Part shown: piece after piece, positions 62,075 through 63,037 of the stretch
How positions within the stretch are numbered: the stretch's first letter is position 1
Layout: each line of letters opens with the position of its first letter
Origin: a candidate division WOR-3 bacterium
GTDB taxonomy: Bacteria > Hydrothermota > Hydrothermia > Hydrothermales > JAJRUZ01
Direction of reading: 5' to 3'
Assembly: GCA_039804025.1 (NCBI GenBank)
Contig: JBDRZP010000015.1
Location: 1-63,037, forward strand
DNA length: 63,037 bases
The notes under the pieces: model-generated
The model's database searches: none
What the model was told of the DNA's origin: nothing
The model's input: only the letters and a program-made list of their open reading frames with translations
Translations under genes and position numbers: made by a program

Positions 62075-63037
62075 CTGGGTACCCGTAATCTCTATAAGGC
62101 TTATAATAAGGATAATAATAGTAAGTTCTTGTTTTAAAAGGAGAAGGTGTAACTTTATTAACAACAAAACCTATTATTTTTCCACCTGATCTTTGAAGGG
62201 ATGAAATAGTATATTCAAGAGTTTCCCTTCTTGTATAATCAAACTGCAAAACAATTATAGAACCATCAATACAACTTGAAATAACAGCTGCATCTACAAA
62301 CAAAGTAAGGGGGGGCGAATCCACAATAACAATATCAAAATCTTTCTTTAATTCCTCAACTAATTTTTTAAATTTTTCAGAAGATAAAAGTTCTGTAGGA
62401 TTTGGAGGAATTTTACCGGGAGCAATGTAATAAACATTCTCAATATAGGTATCATAAATTATCTCCTCTTTTCTAACTTCACCAAGGAGATAATCGGTTA
62501 AACCTTTTTCTTTTTCACCAAAAATTTTGGGGAGACCAGGTTTTCTTAAATCACCCTCTATAAGGATGGTTTTTATACTTGCCATCTGAAATATGATAGA
62601 TAGATTAACGGAAATCGTAGTTTTCCCTTCATTAGGTTGGCTGCTTGTTATAAGAATTGTCTTTATTTCTTCTCCAACTTTCAGAAATTTTAAATTACTT
62701 CTCAAAGTCCTAAAACTTTCCATGTAAAGGGAACCTCTTTTCTGTCGAGTTAGGGTAATCTTTTCTGAATCATCTGTTTTGACAAAAGGAATTGTAGCAA
62801 GAATAGGTATTTCTGGATAACTTGATTTAATTTCATCAACATCTCTTATCCTTGTATCAAGGTATTCAAGTAAAAATACAAGTGATAAAGCAAGACCAAA
62901 ACCTATGACAATTGCAAAAAGCAAGTTCTGTCTTTTTTTAGGATAAACAGGAAATTCTGGCGGTATAGAAGGCTCAACAATTACAAAACTGGACACTTGA
63001 CCAACCTCCTGAAGTTTTGCTTCCTCATATCTCTTTT
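62064..63037 (-). CDS. Wzc-type tyrosine autokinase, C-terminal part
   Basis: Controls chain length and export of surface polysaccharide. Partial: the frame runs off the right edge (KRYEEAKLQEVGQVSSFVIV at the edge is the family's periplasmic end). Next is a proline-rich PPEFPVYPKK, TM2 (LLFAIVIGFGLALSLVFLLEY), then the BY-kinase domain: Walker A SSQPNEGKTTIS, Walker A' IEGDLRKPG, and Walker B VIVDSPPL. The C-terminus is a Tyr cluster (TRTYYYYPYYKPYRDYGYP), the autophosphorylation tail. It fits with the flippase and WbaP-like genes at 19-21.7 kb. Confidence 0.92.
   Translation of the reverse strand, partial: KRYEEAKLQEVGQVSSFVIVEPSIPPEFPVYPKKRQNLLFAIVIGFGLALSLVFLLEYLDTRIRDVDEIKSSYPEIPILATIPFVKTDDSEKITLTRQKRGSLYMESFRTLRSNLKFLKVGEEIKTILITSSQPNEGKTTISVNLSIIFQMASIKTILIEGDLRKPGLPKIFGEKEKGLTDYLLGEVRKEEIIYDTYIENVYYIAPGKIPPNPTELLSSEKFKKLVEELKKDFDIVIVDSPPLTLFVDAAVISSCIDGSIIVLQFDYTRRETLEYTISSLQRSGGKIIGFVVNKVTPSPFKTRTYYYYPYYKPYRDYGYPVEY

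Noticed and set aside
1-63037. CRISPR array
   Set aside because: No regularly spaced identical repeats and no cas genes were seen.

Overview
The window is about 63 kb of AT-rich, gene-dense bacterial DNA. The organism appears Gram-negative: it has an Omp85 outer-membrane protein, a secretin, lipoproteins and type IX-like C-terminal sorting domains. Several features point to a thermophile or anaerobe-like lineage: a two-domain protein disulfide oxidoreductase, pyruvoyl arginine decarboxylase next to a SpeE-type aminopropyltransferase, ADP-forming acyl-CoA synthetase, a V-type ATPase subunit and a CxxxY-type CcmE. Together these fit an uncultivated FCB-like or WOR-3/Hydrothermae-like bacterium. 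This placement is inference and could not be checked against a database.

Layout. 0-4.5 kb: end of trpS, ribE, an NSS transporter with a tiny MetS-like partner, a PadR-like regulator, a disulfide oxidoreductase and a PCC-domain protein. 4.6-11.8 kb: acyP, a long purL, a glycosyltransferase, ftsK and rmlD, mostly overlapping. 11.8-19.1 kb (minus strand, apart from a small lipoprotein gene on the plus strand): an Omp85 protein, a PpiD/SurA-like chaperone, V-ATPase subunit D, a tetraheme cytochrome fusion, tRNA-Gln, ispE and thiE. 19-27 kb: Wzx-like flippase, WbaP-like sugar transferase, Lon-like protease, radical SAM protein, then frr-uppS-cdsA. 27-33.6 kb (minus): metK, pdaD, speE, a DUF3108 protein and a four-gene succinate dehydrogenase/fumarate reductase operon. 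33.7-37.4 kb: tRNA-Arg, tRNA-His, tatA, ADP-forming acyl-CoA synthetase, PduO-type adenosyltransferase, rpmA and rplU. 37.4-44.2 kb: an accessory, partly decayed block of exported-protein genes with in-frame stops, frameshifts and small coding remnants. 44.2-55 kb: a coiled-coil repeat protein, a histidine kinase, ccmE, an ECF sigma factor, a bactofilin-like membrane protein, a zinc-finger membrane protein, two M16 peptidases, a glycosyltransferase, a secretin and a lipoprotein. 55-63 kb: a YhaM-like nuclease, secA, a BCAM0308-like protein, DUF502, a CorC-like CBS protein, an MBL-fold protein, DUF523 and the end of a Wzc-type tyrosine kinase.

Most notable observations. (1) Several transcripts seem to begin with a small hairpin whose 7-base loop (TTCNAAT-like) and GG/CC closure copy the tRNA T-arm. 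These lie within about 15 bases of predicted transcription starts and 15-45 bases before start codons. (2) Three genes have no ATG, GTG or TTG start at the place homology demands, and seem to start at ATT or ATA. (3) Two neighbouring exported-protein genes are each split by one in-frame stop codon, and one of them also has two frameshifts. (4) A dispersed about 95-bp repeat, one copy on each strand, preserves a peptide-coding reading frame.
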